From positions 1 through 5,614 of the forward strand of contig JAFUKK010000171.1 in NCBI GenBank assembly GCA_017473665.1: DNA of 5,614 nucleotides. The letters are read 5' to 3'. Positions within the stretch are counted from its first letter, which is position 1. Every line of letters begins with the position of its first letter. Shown piece after piece: positions 1 to 5,614 of the stretch. The notes beneath the pieces were generated by a model. That model was not told the origin of the DNA and made no database searches. It worked only from the letters and a program-made list of their open reading frames with translations. The position numbers and the translations under genes are program-made. The DNA comes from Lachnospiraceae bacterium (lineage in GTDB: Bacteria > Bacillota > Clostridia > Lachnospirales > Lachnospiraceae).

Positions 1-510
1 AATCTGCACATAGGGATTGCGCCTTTTTGCAACCTGGATAATATCCCTGACTGCCGCACCCGTATCTGCAGTTACTACGCCCAATGTTTTTATATACTTG
101 GGAATGGACTGCTTGTACTCCTGCGCAAACATGCCCTCTTCCTCTAATTCTCTCTTTAATCGTTCATACTTCTCATATAAAAGGCCTGCACCGTCAAGCA
201 CAATCTGTTTGGCATAAATCTGGTACTTACCATCCCGCTCGTACACATCCACATTGCCGCCTACCACCACCTGCTGGCCTTCTGCCAAACGAAAAGAAAG
301 GCCCGAACGGTTTCCTGCAAACATGACACAGTTTACAGCACCCTTAGAGTCCTTTAACGTAAAATAAATATGTCCGGAGGAATGATATTTGCAGTTGCTG
401 ACTTCGCCTCTGACGAAGACAGCCTGCAAAAGATAATCCTGCATGAACATATTTTTAATATAAGCATTCAGTTGTCCAACGGTATATACATCGCGACGAA
501 TCTTACTCAC
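1..510 (-). CDS. xseA: Exodeoxyribonuclease VII large subunit, N-terminal part (3' end beyond window)
   Basis: XseA is the large subunit of exonuclease VII, which with several copies of XseB degrades single-stranded DNA to short oligonucleotides in the cytoplasm. The first 170 residues are present and the frame is open to base 1. Residues about 5-105 form the N-terminal OB-fold nucleic-acid-binding domain, with the hallmark SSGHIYFTLKD at 44-54 and VDVYERDGKYQIY at 87-99. The catalytic domain begins near 140 with LGVVTADTGAAVRDI (143-157), the counterpart of the usual IGVVTSPTGAAxRDI, with Asp149 where Pro is common. The start is GTG at 510-508. The same frame has stop codons just upstream, and no other start lies between them and this GTG, so it is the earliest possible start and gives the expected family N-terminus. 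It overlaps the end of nusB by 8 bp, with only a weak purine stretch (AAGCAGG) directly before it, which suggests translational coupling to nusB. xseB would be expected next, outside the window. Confidence 0.96.
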   Translation of the reverse strand, partial: MSKIRRDVYTVGQLNAYIKNMFMQDYLLQAVFVRGEVSNCKYHSSGHIYFTLKDSKGAVNCVMFAGNRSGLSFRLAEGQQVVVGGNVDVYERDGKYQIYAKQIVLDGAGLLYEKYERLKRELEEEGMFAQEYKQSIPKYIKTLGVVTADTGAAVRDIIQVAKRRNPYVQI

Positions 511-913
511 CCTGCTTTACAAATTTCGCTAAAATAGCATTCACGAAACTGCCGGATGATTCCTGACCATATTTCTTGGCCAATTCCACAGCCTCGTTGA
601 TTGCAACACTATTCGGCACATCTTCATCATACAGAATCTCATATACGCCGATTCTCAAAATGGTCAGCTCCACTTTACCGATTCGGGTAACATCCCAGCC
701 TTCCATTCTCTCATCAATGACCTGATCCAGTTCCTCCATACGCGCAGTAATAGCTTCATATCTGCCCGTAATATAATCAGCATCCTTATCATTCATCAGC
801 TGTTCACTGTTTTCCAGAAACAACTTTACCTGCTCCGGCATGTCCTGGGGCGAATTAAACTCCACCCGAAATAACAATGCAAAAACCTGTTCTCTCTGCT
901 CACGCTTTCCCAT
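503..913 (-). CDS. nusB: Transcription antitermination factor NusB
   Basis: NusB binds the boxA RNA element together with NusE (ribosomal protein S10) and supports antitermination of rRNA operons. The product is 136 residues, normal for the all-helical NusB family. Visible signatures are REQVFALLFRVEF at 7-19 (first helix), the core helix WDVTRIGKVELTILRIGVYEIL at 73-94, and the C-terminal VAINEAVELAKKYGQESSGSFVNAILAKF at 103-131, which contains the family's most conserved NEAVELAK and FVNAIL blocks. The ATG start at 913-911 has an AGGA at 924-921, seven bases upstream and overlapping the TAG stop of the preceding Asp23/Gls24 gene. The gap to that gene is 9 bp and the gene overlaps xseA by 8 bp, so all three are almost certainly co-transcribed. 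In B. subtilis folD lies between nusB and xseA; here it does not. Confidence 0.97.
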   Translation of the reverse strand: MGKREQREQVFALLFRVEFNSPQDMPEQVKLFLENSEQLMNDKDADYITGRYEAITARMEELDQVIDERMEGWDVTRIGKVELTILRIGVYEILYDEDVPNSVAINEAVELAKKYGQESSGSFVNAILAKFVKQGE

Positions 914-922
914 AACAGTATC

Positions 923-1318
923 CTATTTATCCTTTTTATCTTTTTTCATATCCATAGCAACGATGCGTACATTCACATCAGAGCAGGTCAGACCGGTCAT
1001 ATTCTCCAGTGCATTCTTTACCTTGGACTGAACCTTGGCACAAAGAGTGGGAATATTAATACCATACTGTACGGTAATGGCTACTCCTACACTGACATTA
1101 CCCTCCAATACCTCTACACGCACGCCGCGTCTCAAATACTTCTTATTCACTCTGCCGGTAAATTCACTTGTGGAAATACCGCCGATAGTACCCACACCAT
1201 CTACCTCTGCAGTAGCCAGTGCAGCAATCATCATCACTACTTCATCTGCTATCTGTACCACACCCTGGTCGTCATCTCCGCATAACACCACTGTGCTCTT
1301 CTCTAATTCCTTTTCCAT
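923..1318 (-). CDS. Asp23/Gls24 family envelope stress response protein (YqhY-like)
   Basis: This is a 131-residue protein of the Asp23/Gls24 (DUF322) family. The family includes the staphylococcal membrane-associated Asp23 and B. subtilis YqhY, which is encoded beside the acetyl-CoA carboxylase genes and nusB and has been linked to control of fatty-acid synthesis. The match rests on GVVQIADEVVMMIAALATAEVDGV (19-42), GRVNKKYLRRGVRVEV (55-70), VSVGVAITVQYGINIP (75-90), VQSKVKNALENMTGL (96-110) and VNVRIVAMDM (115-124). The tail is a charged KKDKKDK. No signal peptide or membrane segment is seen. An in-frame ATG at 1360 would add 14 residues, but it lies upstream of the predicted transcription start and lacks a ribosome site, while the ATG at 1318 has a perfect one (CAGGAGG, 8-base spacer). 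It is the first gene of the unit with nusB and xseA. The exact cellular role is unknown; the family and its position beside nusB are secure. Confidence 0.94.
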   Translation of the reverse strand: MEKELEKSTVVLCGDDDQGVVQIADEVVMMIAALATAEVDGVGTIGGISTSEFTGRVNKKYLRRGVRVEVLEGNVSVGVAITVQYGINIPTLCAKVQSKVKNALENMTGLTCSDVNVRIVAMDMKKDKKDK

Positions 1319-1326
1319 ATCAGGTT

Positions 1327-1333
1327 CCTCCTG
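1327..1333 (-). promoter_or_regulatory. Ribosome binding site that fixes the Asp23/Gls24 gene start
   Basis: On the minus strand CAGGAGG ends 8 bases before the ATG at 1318. This near-ideal Shine-Dalgarno supports the internal ATG over the upstream in-frame ATG at 1360. Confidence 0.85.
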
Positions 1334-1348
1334 CACAAATATATAGTA

Positions 1349-1378
1349 AGTATAACACATTTCTTATGAATTTGTCAT
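1349..1378 (-). promoter_or_regulatory. Predicted sigma-A promoter for the Asp23/Gls24-nusB-xseA unit
   Basis: On the minus strand a -35 box ATGACA (1378-1373, five of six matches to TTGACA) is followed after 18 bases by a -10 box TATACT (1354-1349, five of six matches to TATAAT). The -10 is preceded by TG in the extended position (TGTTATACT). Transcription would begin near 1342, leaving a leader of about 24 bases that contains the ribosome binding site. The promoter lies in the 85-bp gap after the hydrolase gene, so this unit can be expressed independently of the genes upstream. No experimental start is known to me. Confidence 0.72.
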
Positions 1379-1403
1379 TATATATTCTTGTCCGGTCATA
1401 TTA

Positions 1404-2282
1404 TCATTCGCATACCTGTCGAATCCAACCAATAACACCATCGGGAAGACTTTCTTCCATGGGAGTGCCATCATCGAACATCAAATTGGCATGCATGGGG
1501 TTGACCAGACAATGCTGTCCCATTTCCACGCCAAAATTAATGGATGCAATGCCGCCGTCCCCATTATAAGACCATTTAGGCAAAAACAAAAAGCAATTTT
1601 TCATGGACTCCAATTTGGAAATATGTGGTTTTATTTGATCTTCAAATCCAATAAATTCATCATGACGACAGGTGGCAAAAAACAACTGAACTCCCTTCTC
1701 TTCCATACGGTCCAATACTTCATATTCCGGCACACTTCCGCCCACCGGTACACAGGCATCAAATAAGTCCAAGGCTCCGGCAACTACCATATAAGTCATT
1801 CTGGCACCTGCAGAATTACCAAATACTAATTTCTTGCCAATATTAGCGGCCCGCTCTTTCACAAATTTACGTACCAAAGCAATCACCGGTTCCACATATT
1901 CTTCCGACCATGTGCCGCTCACACTTCCGTCCTCTTCCCGCTTTTCATTGGCAAGAGGAATCAGCACAAAAGCCCCACCCAGTTTCTTTTGATACTCAGG
2001 AGAGGCATACAATTCTCCGCCGGAATAATTGATGCAAATATCTCCCTCCAAGGCGTTGGATTTTCCATGAAGAAACATAAGCAAAGGATATTGCTTGTCC
2101 GCCGGATACCCATGCTTGGTAGGATCATAAAAATAATACACCATATCGCCCTTTGTTTTGCAGGGAAATACTTTCTTTTCATACAAATGAAAGTACTCTC
2201 CCACCTGATAGGTGGCAGAATAGCTGATAAACTCATCCTCTGTCATTTCAGACGCCCAAGGCGGTGTCATTGGTTGCTCCAT
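1404..2282 (-). CDS. Alpha/beta hydrolase, putative esterase of unknown substrate
   Basis: This 292-residue protein has the order of motifs of an alpha/beta-hydrolase, most like esterase/PHB-depolymerase-type enzymes. YPLLMFLHGKSN (about 65-76) holds the HG oxyanion-hole motif. FGNSAGARM (154-162) is the nucleophile elbow GxSxG with Ser157. ATCRHDEF (203-210) offers Asp208 as the likely acid, and MGQHCL (254-259) offers His257 as the catalytic histidine. The triad assignment is inferred from motif order. No signal peptide or membrane segment is evident, so it should be cytoplasmic. The start chosen is the ATG at 2282, with AGGAGG 7 bases upstream. An in-frame ATG at 2321 overlaps the prfC stop as TAATG and would add 13 residues, but has no clear ribosome site; it cannot be fully excluded because coupling to prfC is possible. 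The substrate cannot be read from the sequence, and the neighbours give no clear clue. Confidence 0.85.
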   Translation of the reverse strand: MEQPMTPPWASEMTEDEFISYSATYQVGEYFHLYEKKVFPCKTKGDMVYYFYDPTKHGYPADKQYPLLMFLHGKSNALEGDICINYSGGELYASPEYQKKLGGAFVLIPLANEKREEDGSVSGTWSEEYVEPVIALVRKFVKERAANIGKKLVFGNSAGARMTYMVVAGALDLFDACVPVGGSVPEYEVLDRMEEKGVQLFFATCRHDEFIGFEDQIKPHISKLESMKNCFLFLPKWSYNGDGGIASINFGVEMGQHCLVNPMHANLMFDDGTPMEESLPDGVIGWIRQVCE

Positions 2283-2289
2283 ACTACTT

Positions 2290-2295
2290 CCTCCT
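2290..2295 (-). promoter_or_regulatory. Ribosome binding site that fixes the hydrolase start
   Basis: A perfect AGGAGG on the minus strand lies 7 bases before the ATG at 2282. It argues for translation starting 36 bp after the prfC stop rather than at the overlapping ATG at 2321. Confidence 0.82.
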
Positions 2296-2320
2296 ATGCT
2301 GATGTCCATGCTCAAAATCA

Positions 2321-3916
2321 TTAGTTCTTGCTAAACTCAGTTAATATTAAACCTTTGTTTCTATCCAGCGTCATTCCAACACTCCAGGCATTCACAAAGA
2401 GCAATAAGGGATTACCCTTCATATCCTTGACCTTCTTCATATCGGAAGTACCCACCAACTTGGACAAATCTACCTCATCCTTATTTTCAATCCAGCGGAT
2501 ATGCTCATAGGGCAGGGGCTCCAGACGAATCTCCACATTGTACTCATTCTCCAAGCGATACTTCAGTACATCAAACTGCAGTACACCTACCACGCCTACA
2601 ATAATTTCCTCCAGACCCGTATTAAACTCCTGAAATATCTGAATGGCACCCTCCTGGGCAATCTGTTCAATACCCTTTACAAACTGCTTACGCTTCATGG
2701 TATCCAGCTGACGCACTCTGGCAAAATGCTCCGGTGCAAAGGTGGGAATACCCTCATACTGGAATTTCTCCTTGGGCATGCACAGAGTATCTCCGATGGA
2801 GAAAATACCCGGATCAAATACACCGATAATATCCCCTGCATAGGCTTCCGTCAAAATTTTACGCTCGTCCGCCATAATCTGCTGGGGCTGAGACAATCTC
2901 ATAACCTTATTCCCCTGCACATGTCGCACTTCCATATTGGCATCAAATTTACCGGAACAAATACGCATAAAAGCGATTCTGTCACGATGGGCCTTGTTCA
3001 TATTGGCCTGAATTTTAAATACAAAGGCACTAAAATCCTTTTCTGCAGGCTCAATAAGCCCTACATCCGCTCTTCTGGGAAGAGGCGTGGTGGTCATATT
3101 CAGGAAATGCTTCAGGAAAATCTCTACACCGAAATTGGTAAGTGCGGAACCGAAACAAACCGGGGTCAATTCTCCGGCTCTTACCTGTTCCAAATCAAAT
3201 TCTGCGGATGCCCCATCCAGCAATTCAATCTCATCCAACAATTTGGAAGCTGCCGCGTCTCCAATCACCTCACGTAAATGGGCCTCATCCTTTATGGGAA
3301 TCTCTGTGGCAATACCTTCCTTAGTACCCTTCTCTGTATCGGAATAAGCAATGACACATTTGCTTTCACGGTCATATACTCCCTTAAATTCCTTACCGGA
3401 ACCGATGGGCCAGTTAATGGGACAGGTAGCGATACCCAATTCCTTCTCAATATCATCCAGCAATTCAAAGGTATCATTGGCATCCCTATCCAGCTTGTTG
3501 ATAAAGGTAAAAATAGGAATCTTTCTCATGACACAGACCTTAAACAGCTTTCTGGTCTGGGCCTCCACACCCTTGGAGGCATCAATTACCATTACTGCAG
3601 AATCCGCTGCCATCAGAGTACGATAGGTATCCTCGGAGAAATCCTGATGTCCAGGGGTATCCAATATATTGATACAATATCCGTCATACTCAAACTGCAA
3701 TACGGAAGAGGTTACAGAAATACCTCTCTCCTTTTCTATCTGCATCCAGTCGGAAACCGCATGGCGGGCGGTAGCTTTTCCCTTTACACTACCTGCCAGA
3801 TTAATGGCTCCGCCATATAACAGAAACTTCTCTGTCAGGGTGGTTTTACCCGCGTCAGGATGGGATATAATCGCAAAAGTACGACGACGATTTATTTCTT
3901 CTGTATAATTACTCAC
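2321..3916 (-). CDS. prfC: Peptide chain release factor 3 (RF3), translational GTPase
   Basis: RF3 is a GTPase of the EF-G-like class that removes RF1 or RF2 from the ribosome after peptide release and contributes to translation quality control. The product is 531 residues, close to the 529 of E. coli RF3. The family-typical N-terminus EEINRRRTFAIISHPDAGKTT (residues 6-26) contains the P-loop HPDAGKTT (19-26). Further GTPase motifs are the switch I region EKERGISVTSS (61-71), G3 DTPGHQDF (86-93) and G4 NKLD (140-143). FGSALTNFGV follows at the end of the G domain, and the C-terminal domains are complete. The start is GTG at 3916-3914, with TGGAGG 8 bases upstream; this places the RRTF motif as in E. 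coli RF3. The open frame continues upstream to a GTG at 3985 inside deoB, but those extra 23 residues do not resemble the family. The gap to deoB is 52 bp with no clear promoter or terminator, so co-transcription is likely. Confidence 0.97.
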   Translation of the reverse strand: MSNYTEEINRRRTFAIISHPDAGKTTLTEKFLLYGGAINLAGSVKGKATARHAVSDWMQIEKERGISVTSSVLQFEYDGYCINILDTPGHQDFSEDTYRTLMAADSAVMVIDASKGVEAQTRKLFKVCVMRKIPIFTFINKLDRDANDTFELLDDIEKELGIATCPINWPIGSGKEFKGVYDRESKCVIAYSDTEKGTKEGIATEIPIKDEAHLREVIGDAAASKLLDEIELLDGASAEFDLEQVRAGELTPVCFGSALTNFGVEIFLKHFLNMTTTPLPRRADVGLIEPAEKDFSAFVFKIQANMNKAHRDRIAFMRICSGKFDANMEVRHVQGNKVMRLSQPQQIMADERKILTEAYAGDIIGVFDPGIFSIGDTLCMPKEKFQYEGIPTFAPEHFARVRQLDTMKRKQFVKGIEQIAQEGAIQIFQEFNTGLEEIIVGVVGVLQFDVLKYRLENEYNVEIRLEPLPYEHIRWIENKDEVDLSKLVGTSDMKKVKDMKGNPLLLFVNAWSVGMTLDRNKGLILTEFSKN

Positions 3917-3924
3917 TTCTATTT

Positions 3925-3930
3925 CCTCCA
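3925..3930 (-). promoter_or_regulatory. Ribosome binding site that fixes the GTG start of prfC
   Basis: TGGAGG on the minus strand lies 8 bases before the GTG at 3916. It supports this non-ATG start over the longer frame reaching into deoB. Confidence 0.82.
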
Positions 3931-3968
3931 AATCAACGCATTCTATAAAGCCTGCGGTATTATTCCTT

Positions 3969-5123
3969 CTAAAGCATACCCTCACCGGGAAATGCCGCAG
4001 TGATACCGAAGTATTGTAACACAGTAGCCCCTATATCTGCAAAGGTTTTTCTTGTTCCCAGGTTGATTGGTGTGATTTTCTGCCCATACATGATAAAGGG
4101 AGTATATTCTCTGGTATGATCCGTGGTCGCCATATATGCCGGGTCACAGCCGTGATCTGCTGTCAGCATCAGGATATCATCCTCTCTCATACCTGACATA
4201 ATCTCAGGTAATTTCTCATCAAAATAGGTCAAAGCCTTGGCATACCCGTCCACATCACGGCGATGTCCGTACAGGGAATCATAATCCACCAGATTCACAA
4301 AGCACAGGCCCTCAAAATCCTTCTTCAAATATTCCAGGGTCTTTTCAATTCCTTCCGGATTCCCGGAGGTATAGGTGTACTCGGTAATGCCCTTTCCTGC
4401 AAAAATATCATTGATTTTGCCCACACCTATTACTGCCTTCCCATGCTCCTTCAGCTGGTCTAACATGGTTACTGCCGGAGGTTCCAATGAAAAATCATGA
4501 TGATTGGAAGTCCTGGTAAACTGACCGCTGCATGGTCCTACAAAAGGTCTGGCGATGACTCTGCCCACACCATGCTCTCCCTGCAATATTTCCCGGGCAA
4601 TGCGACAATACTCATAGAGTTGCTCCACCGGCACTACTTCCTCATGAGCAGCAATCTGGAACACACTGTCTGCGGAAGTGTACACAATCAAATCTCCGGT
4701 GGCCATATGCCGCTCCCCATACTCCTGAATTACCTTAGTACCGGAATAGGGCAGATTGCACAATACCCCCCGTCCGGTTCTGCGGCCAAACTCCTCCAGC
4801 ACCTCCCTGGGGAAGCCTTCTGGATAAGTAGGTAATGGTTTGTCAGAGCGAATGCCTGCAATCTCCCAATGACCGATGGTGGTATCCTTTCCCTTAGACG
4901 CCTCCATCATACGCGCAATGGTAGCCAGAGGCTGTGCCACAGGCTCTCCTACCATTACTCCGTCTATATTAAAAAGCCCCAGCTTGCCCAGATTCGGCAG
5001 ATGAAAATAAGGACTTCGGGAACAACTTCTCAAGGTATTTACATCCACATCCCCATAAGAATCTGCATCCTCCATCCCACCAATTCCGAAGCTGTCCAGT
5101 ACTATCAAAAAAATTCTTCCCAT
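3969..5123 (-). CDS. deoB: Phosphopentomutase
   Basis: DeoB interconverts (deoxy)ribose 1-phosphate and (deoxy)ribose 5-phosphate, linking nucleoside breakdown by phosphorylases to the pentose phosphate pathway. It is a cytoplasmic, Mn-dependent member of the alkaline phosphatase superfamily. The 384-residue product is full length. Family motifs are RIFLIVLDSFGIGG (3-16, metal ligand Asp10), SKGKDTTIGHWE (76-87), in which Thr81 corresponds to the phosphorylated active-site threonine, VDYDSLYGHRRDVDGYA (279-295), TADHGCDP (321-328, metal ligands Asp323 and His324) and TDHTREYTP (334-342). The start is ATG at 5123, with AGGAG 7 bases upstream; the open frame extends to a TTG at 5153, but MGRIFLIVLDSFG is the usual family N-terminus. 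deoB commonly sits with nucleoside phosphorylase or deoC genes, yet none is in this window: it lies between spoIIIAH (99-bp gap) and prfC (52-bp gap). Confidence 0.97.
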   Translation of the reverse strand: MGRIFLIVLDSFGIGGMEDADSYGDVDVNTLRSCSRSPYFHLPNLGKLGLFNIDGVMVGEPVAQPLATIARMMEASKGKDTTIGHWEIAGIRSDKPLPTYPEGFPREVLEEFGRRTGRGVLCNLPYSGTKVIQEYGERHMATGDLIVYTSADSVFQIAAHEEVVPVEQLYEYCRIAREILQGEHGVGRVIARPFVGPCSGQFTRTSNHHDFSLEPPAVTMLDQLKEHGKAVIGVGKINDIFAGKGITEYTYTSGNPEGIEKTLEYLKKDFEGLCFVNLVDYDSLYGHRRDVDGYAKALTYFDEKLPEIMSGMREDDILMLTADHGCDPAYMATTDHTREYTPFIMYGQKITPINLGTRKTFADIGATVLQYFGITAAFPGEGML

Positions 5124-5130
5124 GTATTTT

Positions 5131-5135
5131 CTCCT
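5131..5135 (-). promoter_or_regulatory. Ribosome binding site that fixes the deoB start
   Basis: AGGAG on the minus strand lies 7 bases before the ATG at 5123, favouring it over the in-frame TTG at 5153. Confidence 0.8.
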
Positions 5136-5162
5136 ATTTTCGGCACAGGCCAATACTTACAT

Positions 5163-5196
5163 TTTTTACCATAGTACATATTATCACATTTGGGGG
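5163..5196 (-). promoter_or_regulatory. Candidate promoter upstream of deoB
   Basis: Two overlapping readings are possible on the minus strand. One is an extended -10, TGTGATAAT (5188-5180), without a recognisable -35 box. The other pairs TTGCCC (four of six matches to TTGACA) after 17 bases with TACTAT (four of six matches to TATAAT). Both are weaker than the promoter at 1349-1378. The 99-bp gap and the change of function from sporulation to nucleoside metabolism make some promoter here likely, but the exact site is uncertain. Confidence 0.4.
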
Positions 5197-5216
5197 CAAA
5201 TTTATACCCGAATTTG
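5188..5216. repeat. Two overlapping short inverted repeats after spoIIIAH
   Basis: CAAATT at 5197-5202 pairs with AATTTG at 5211-5216 (6-bp stem, 8-base loop). ATTTG at 5188-5192 pairs with CAAAT at 5197-5201 (5-bp stem, 4-base loop of G on the plus strand, C on the minus strand). The two hairpins share the middle arm and exclude each other. Both stems are short and AT-rich and neither is followed by a T tract in the direction of transcription, so this is not a convincing intrinsic terminator. It may be chance. Confidence 0.35.
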
Positions 5217-5222
5217 TAACTC

Positions 5223-5614
5223 CTATTCCACCACCGTACTGATAATAATATTTTCCGGTGCAATTTCTGCCTTACGCTTTACAATATCCTCAATCTGAGT
5301 ACGCTGTACATCTGTCAGTTCCGTGGTATTTACCACCACATCAGCAGCATCCCCGTTAATACTCACTATCACATCGCTAAAGCCTTTTGCTTCCAACAAA
5401 AGCTCTGCTGCCAGTTCCTTCTCTGCGATTTCCGTCATATGTACCATATTGTCCACAGCAGCCTGCTTTTGGGTGTCTGTAAGACCCTCGCTGTTGATAA
5501 TATCCAGCAAAGTTTCCTTATTTTTAGCTCTGGTCTGCTCCTTTAAAAGCTTTGCTTCGGACAAAATTGCTCCGCCGTTTGCAGTGGACAAACTAGCCGT
5601 CTGGCGGGATACAT
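5223..5614 (-). CDS. spoIIIAH: Stage III sporulation protein AH, C-terminal part (5' end beyond window)
   Basis: SpoIIIAH is a mother-cell membrane protein whose extracellular C-terminal domain, a YscJ/FliF-like ring-building fold, binds forespore SpoIIQ across the intermembrane space to form the channel needed for late forespore gene expression. The last 129 residues are visible, and the frame is open to the window edge. A TTG at 5591 is not the start, because family-like sequence (VSRQTAS) continues upstream of it. Recognisable blocks are SEAKLLKEQTRAKNKETLLDII (helical linker), a run ending MTEIAEKELAAELLLEAKGFSDVIVSI, DAADVVVNTTELTDVQRTQIEDIVKRKAEI, and the final strand ENIIISTVV. These follow the typical Lachnospiraceae SpoIIIAH pattern. 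The membrane anchor would be in the missing N-terminal part. As the last gene of the spoIIIAA-AH operon it is expected to be transcribed with seven upstream genes under sigma-E, which cannot be checked here. Confidence 0.92.
   Translation of the reverse strand, partial: VSRQTASLSTANGGAILSEAKLLKEQTRAKNKETLLDIINSEGLTDTQKQAAVDNMVHMTEIAEKELAAELLLEAKGFSDVIVSINGDAADVVVNTTELTDVQRTQIEDIVKRKAEIAPENIIISTVVE

Noticed and set aside
17..326. Two plus-strand open frames at the left edge.
   Set aside because: Both are antisense to the xseA N-terminal region, whose protein matches its family throughout.
1319..1403. A terminator after the hydrolase gene.
   Set aside because: No GC-rich stem followed by a T run is present in the gap; only a promoter and a ribosome site are visible.
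2501..3277. A 258-codon open frame on the plus strand.
   Set aside because: It lies entirely antisense to the well-supported prfC gene, has no ribosome site or recognisable family motifs, and is rich in residues expected from antisense reading.
3917..3968. A separate promoter for prfC.
   Set aside because: TATAGA and similar AT-rich hexamers occur, but no -35-like box is suitably spaced, so co-transcription with deoB is simpler.
3917..3985. An N-terminal extension of RF3 by 23 residues starting at the GTG at 3985.
   Set aside because: It overlaps deoB, does not resemble RF3 N-termini, and a strong ribosome site precedes the GTG at 3916.
1..5614. Mobile elements, CRISPR arrays, tRNA or rRNA genes, or a novel defence system.
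   Set aside because: The window is almost fully covered by seven recognisable chromosomal genes. No repeat arrays, transposase motifs, integration scars or structured RNA signatures were found.

Overview
The window looks like chromosomal DNA of a spore-forming Clostridia bacterium, most likely a Lachnospiraceae-type Firmicute. This rests on a SpoIIIAH C-terminus, strong AGGAGG-type ribosome binding sites, GTG starts and the Asp23/Gls24-nusB-xseA gene order. Taxonomy is inferred from these cues only. All seven genes are on the minus strand, so transcription runs from high to low coordinates. The long plus-strand open frames lie antisense to these genes and are not coding.

In transcription order: (1) 5614-5223, the last 129 residues of SpoIIIAH, a part of the SpoIIIA-SpoIIQ channel between mother cell and forespore; (2) 5123-3969, phosphopentomutase DeoB; (3) 3916-2321, peptide chain release factor 3 (PrfC), with a GTG start; (4) 2282-1404, an alpha/beta hydrolase of unknown substrate; (5) 1318-923, an Asp23/Gls24 (YqhY-like) protein; (6) 913-503, antitermination factor NusB; (7) 510-1, the first 170 residues of the exonuclease VII large subunit XseA, cut by the window edge.

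There are probably two transcription units after spoIIIAH. deoB, prfC and the hydrolase are closely spaced and could share a transcript starting in the 99-bp gap after spoIIIAH. The Asp23 gene, nusB and xseA are tightly packed (9-bp gap, then 8-bp overlap) behind a good sigma-A-type promoter at 1349-1378. In Bacillus subtilis the spoIIIA operon is followed by accB-accC-yqhY-nusB-folD-xseA. Here acc genes and folD are missing and deoB-prfC-hydrolase sits between spoIIIAH and the yqhY-like gene.

For five genes the longest open frame begins upstream of the start preferred here, or begins at an internal codon. The starts given follow ribosome binding sites and family alignment. No RNA gene, mobile element, CRISPR array or convincing intrinsic terminator was seen. 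I find no previously undescribed system: this is mostly ordinary core genome, and the findings are modest.
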